Assembly: GCF_000169335.1 (NCBI RefSeq)
Contig: NZ_AAXW01000002.1
Coordinates: forward strand, 1-64,000
Direction: 5' to 3'
DNA: 64,000 nt
DNA from: Crocosphaera chwakensis CCY0110
GTDB lineage: Bacteria; Cyanobacteriota; Cyanobacteriia; Cyanobacteriales; Microcystaceae
The notes below the pieces were generated by a model. The model was not told the origin of the DNA. It saw only the letters and a program-made list of their open reading frames with translations, and searched no databases. Position 1 is the first letter of the stretch; every line of letters starts with the position of its first letter. Positions 63,949 through 64,000 of this stretch are shown piece after piece. The position numbers and the translations under genes were made by a program.

Positions 63949-64000
63949 CTACAGTAAGATTAAGCCATTAAAACCCCTTTTGAACTAGGAATAGAATGGG

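Overview
The window looks like a chromosomal stretch from a low-GC, probably unicellular, cyanobacterium. The HIP1 octamer GCGATCGC recurs throughout. Chlorophyll-biosynthesis genes (a BciB-type reductase, ycf54) and a glucosylglycerol-phosphate phosphatase (stpA) are present, and several small families are typical of cyanobacteria (DUF1830, DUF4079, DUF29, Uma2, AAA_35-like ATPase). A Crocosphaera/Cyanothece-like host is my inference; no database search was possible.

Layout. 1-10.2 kb holds housekeeping and metabolic genes (5'-truncated ATPase, bciB-like, Zn-peptidase, mnmG, a B12-binding radical SAM protein, DUF1830, DUF4079, ROK glucokinase). The gaps between them contain gene debris: a receiver-domain tail, a frameshifted antitoxin-like ORF and a Uma2 tail. 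10.4-34.7 kb is one uninterrupted minus-strand gene for an 8087-residue multidomain protein (DUF4347, RTX-type repeats, helical repeats, two PA14-like domains, Gly-rich tract, beta-propeller, PKD arrays, Calx-beta, dockerin-like end), most likely secreted or surface-exposed. 35.1-40.4 kb holds lpxC, a KaiC-like ATPase overlapping a histidine kinase gene, and malQ. 40.6-46.0 kb is a probable DNA-phosphorothioation accessory module: a 57-aa ORF, a DndD-like ATPase, a small repeat protein, a Uma2 protein and a methyltransferase flanked by two copies of the same domain. 46.2-53.6 kb holds a GT2 glycosyltransferase, Uma2, a GNAT with a membrane tail, pdxJ, a bacteriophytochrome hybrid kinase, ycf54 and a RodZ-like gene. 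53.9-64.0 kb holds a GT61-like protein, smc, DUF29, an odd 191-nt tRNA-like locus with a large insertion, a hisN-like/hisC pair and stpA.

Most genes are short transcription units rather than large operons. Convincing couplings are the 57-aa ORF with the DndD-like gene (4-nt overlap), the KaiC-like ATPase with the kinase (17-nt overlap), and hisC with the IMPase-family gene (11-nt overlap), which suggests that the phosphatase is histidinol-phosphatase. Short arrays with 7-nt period lie in many gaps. Two of them, with the same repeat, sit directly in front of the mnmG and hisC start codons.

The strongest leads are the giant protein and its His/Cys-bearing N-terminal domain, the partial phosphorothioation module with the duplicated-domain methyltransferase, the tRNA-like locus with about 115 extra nucleotides, and the altered KaiC-like/kinase pair.
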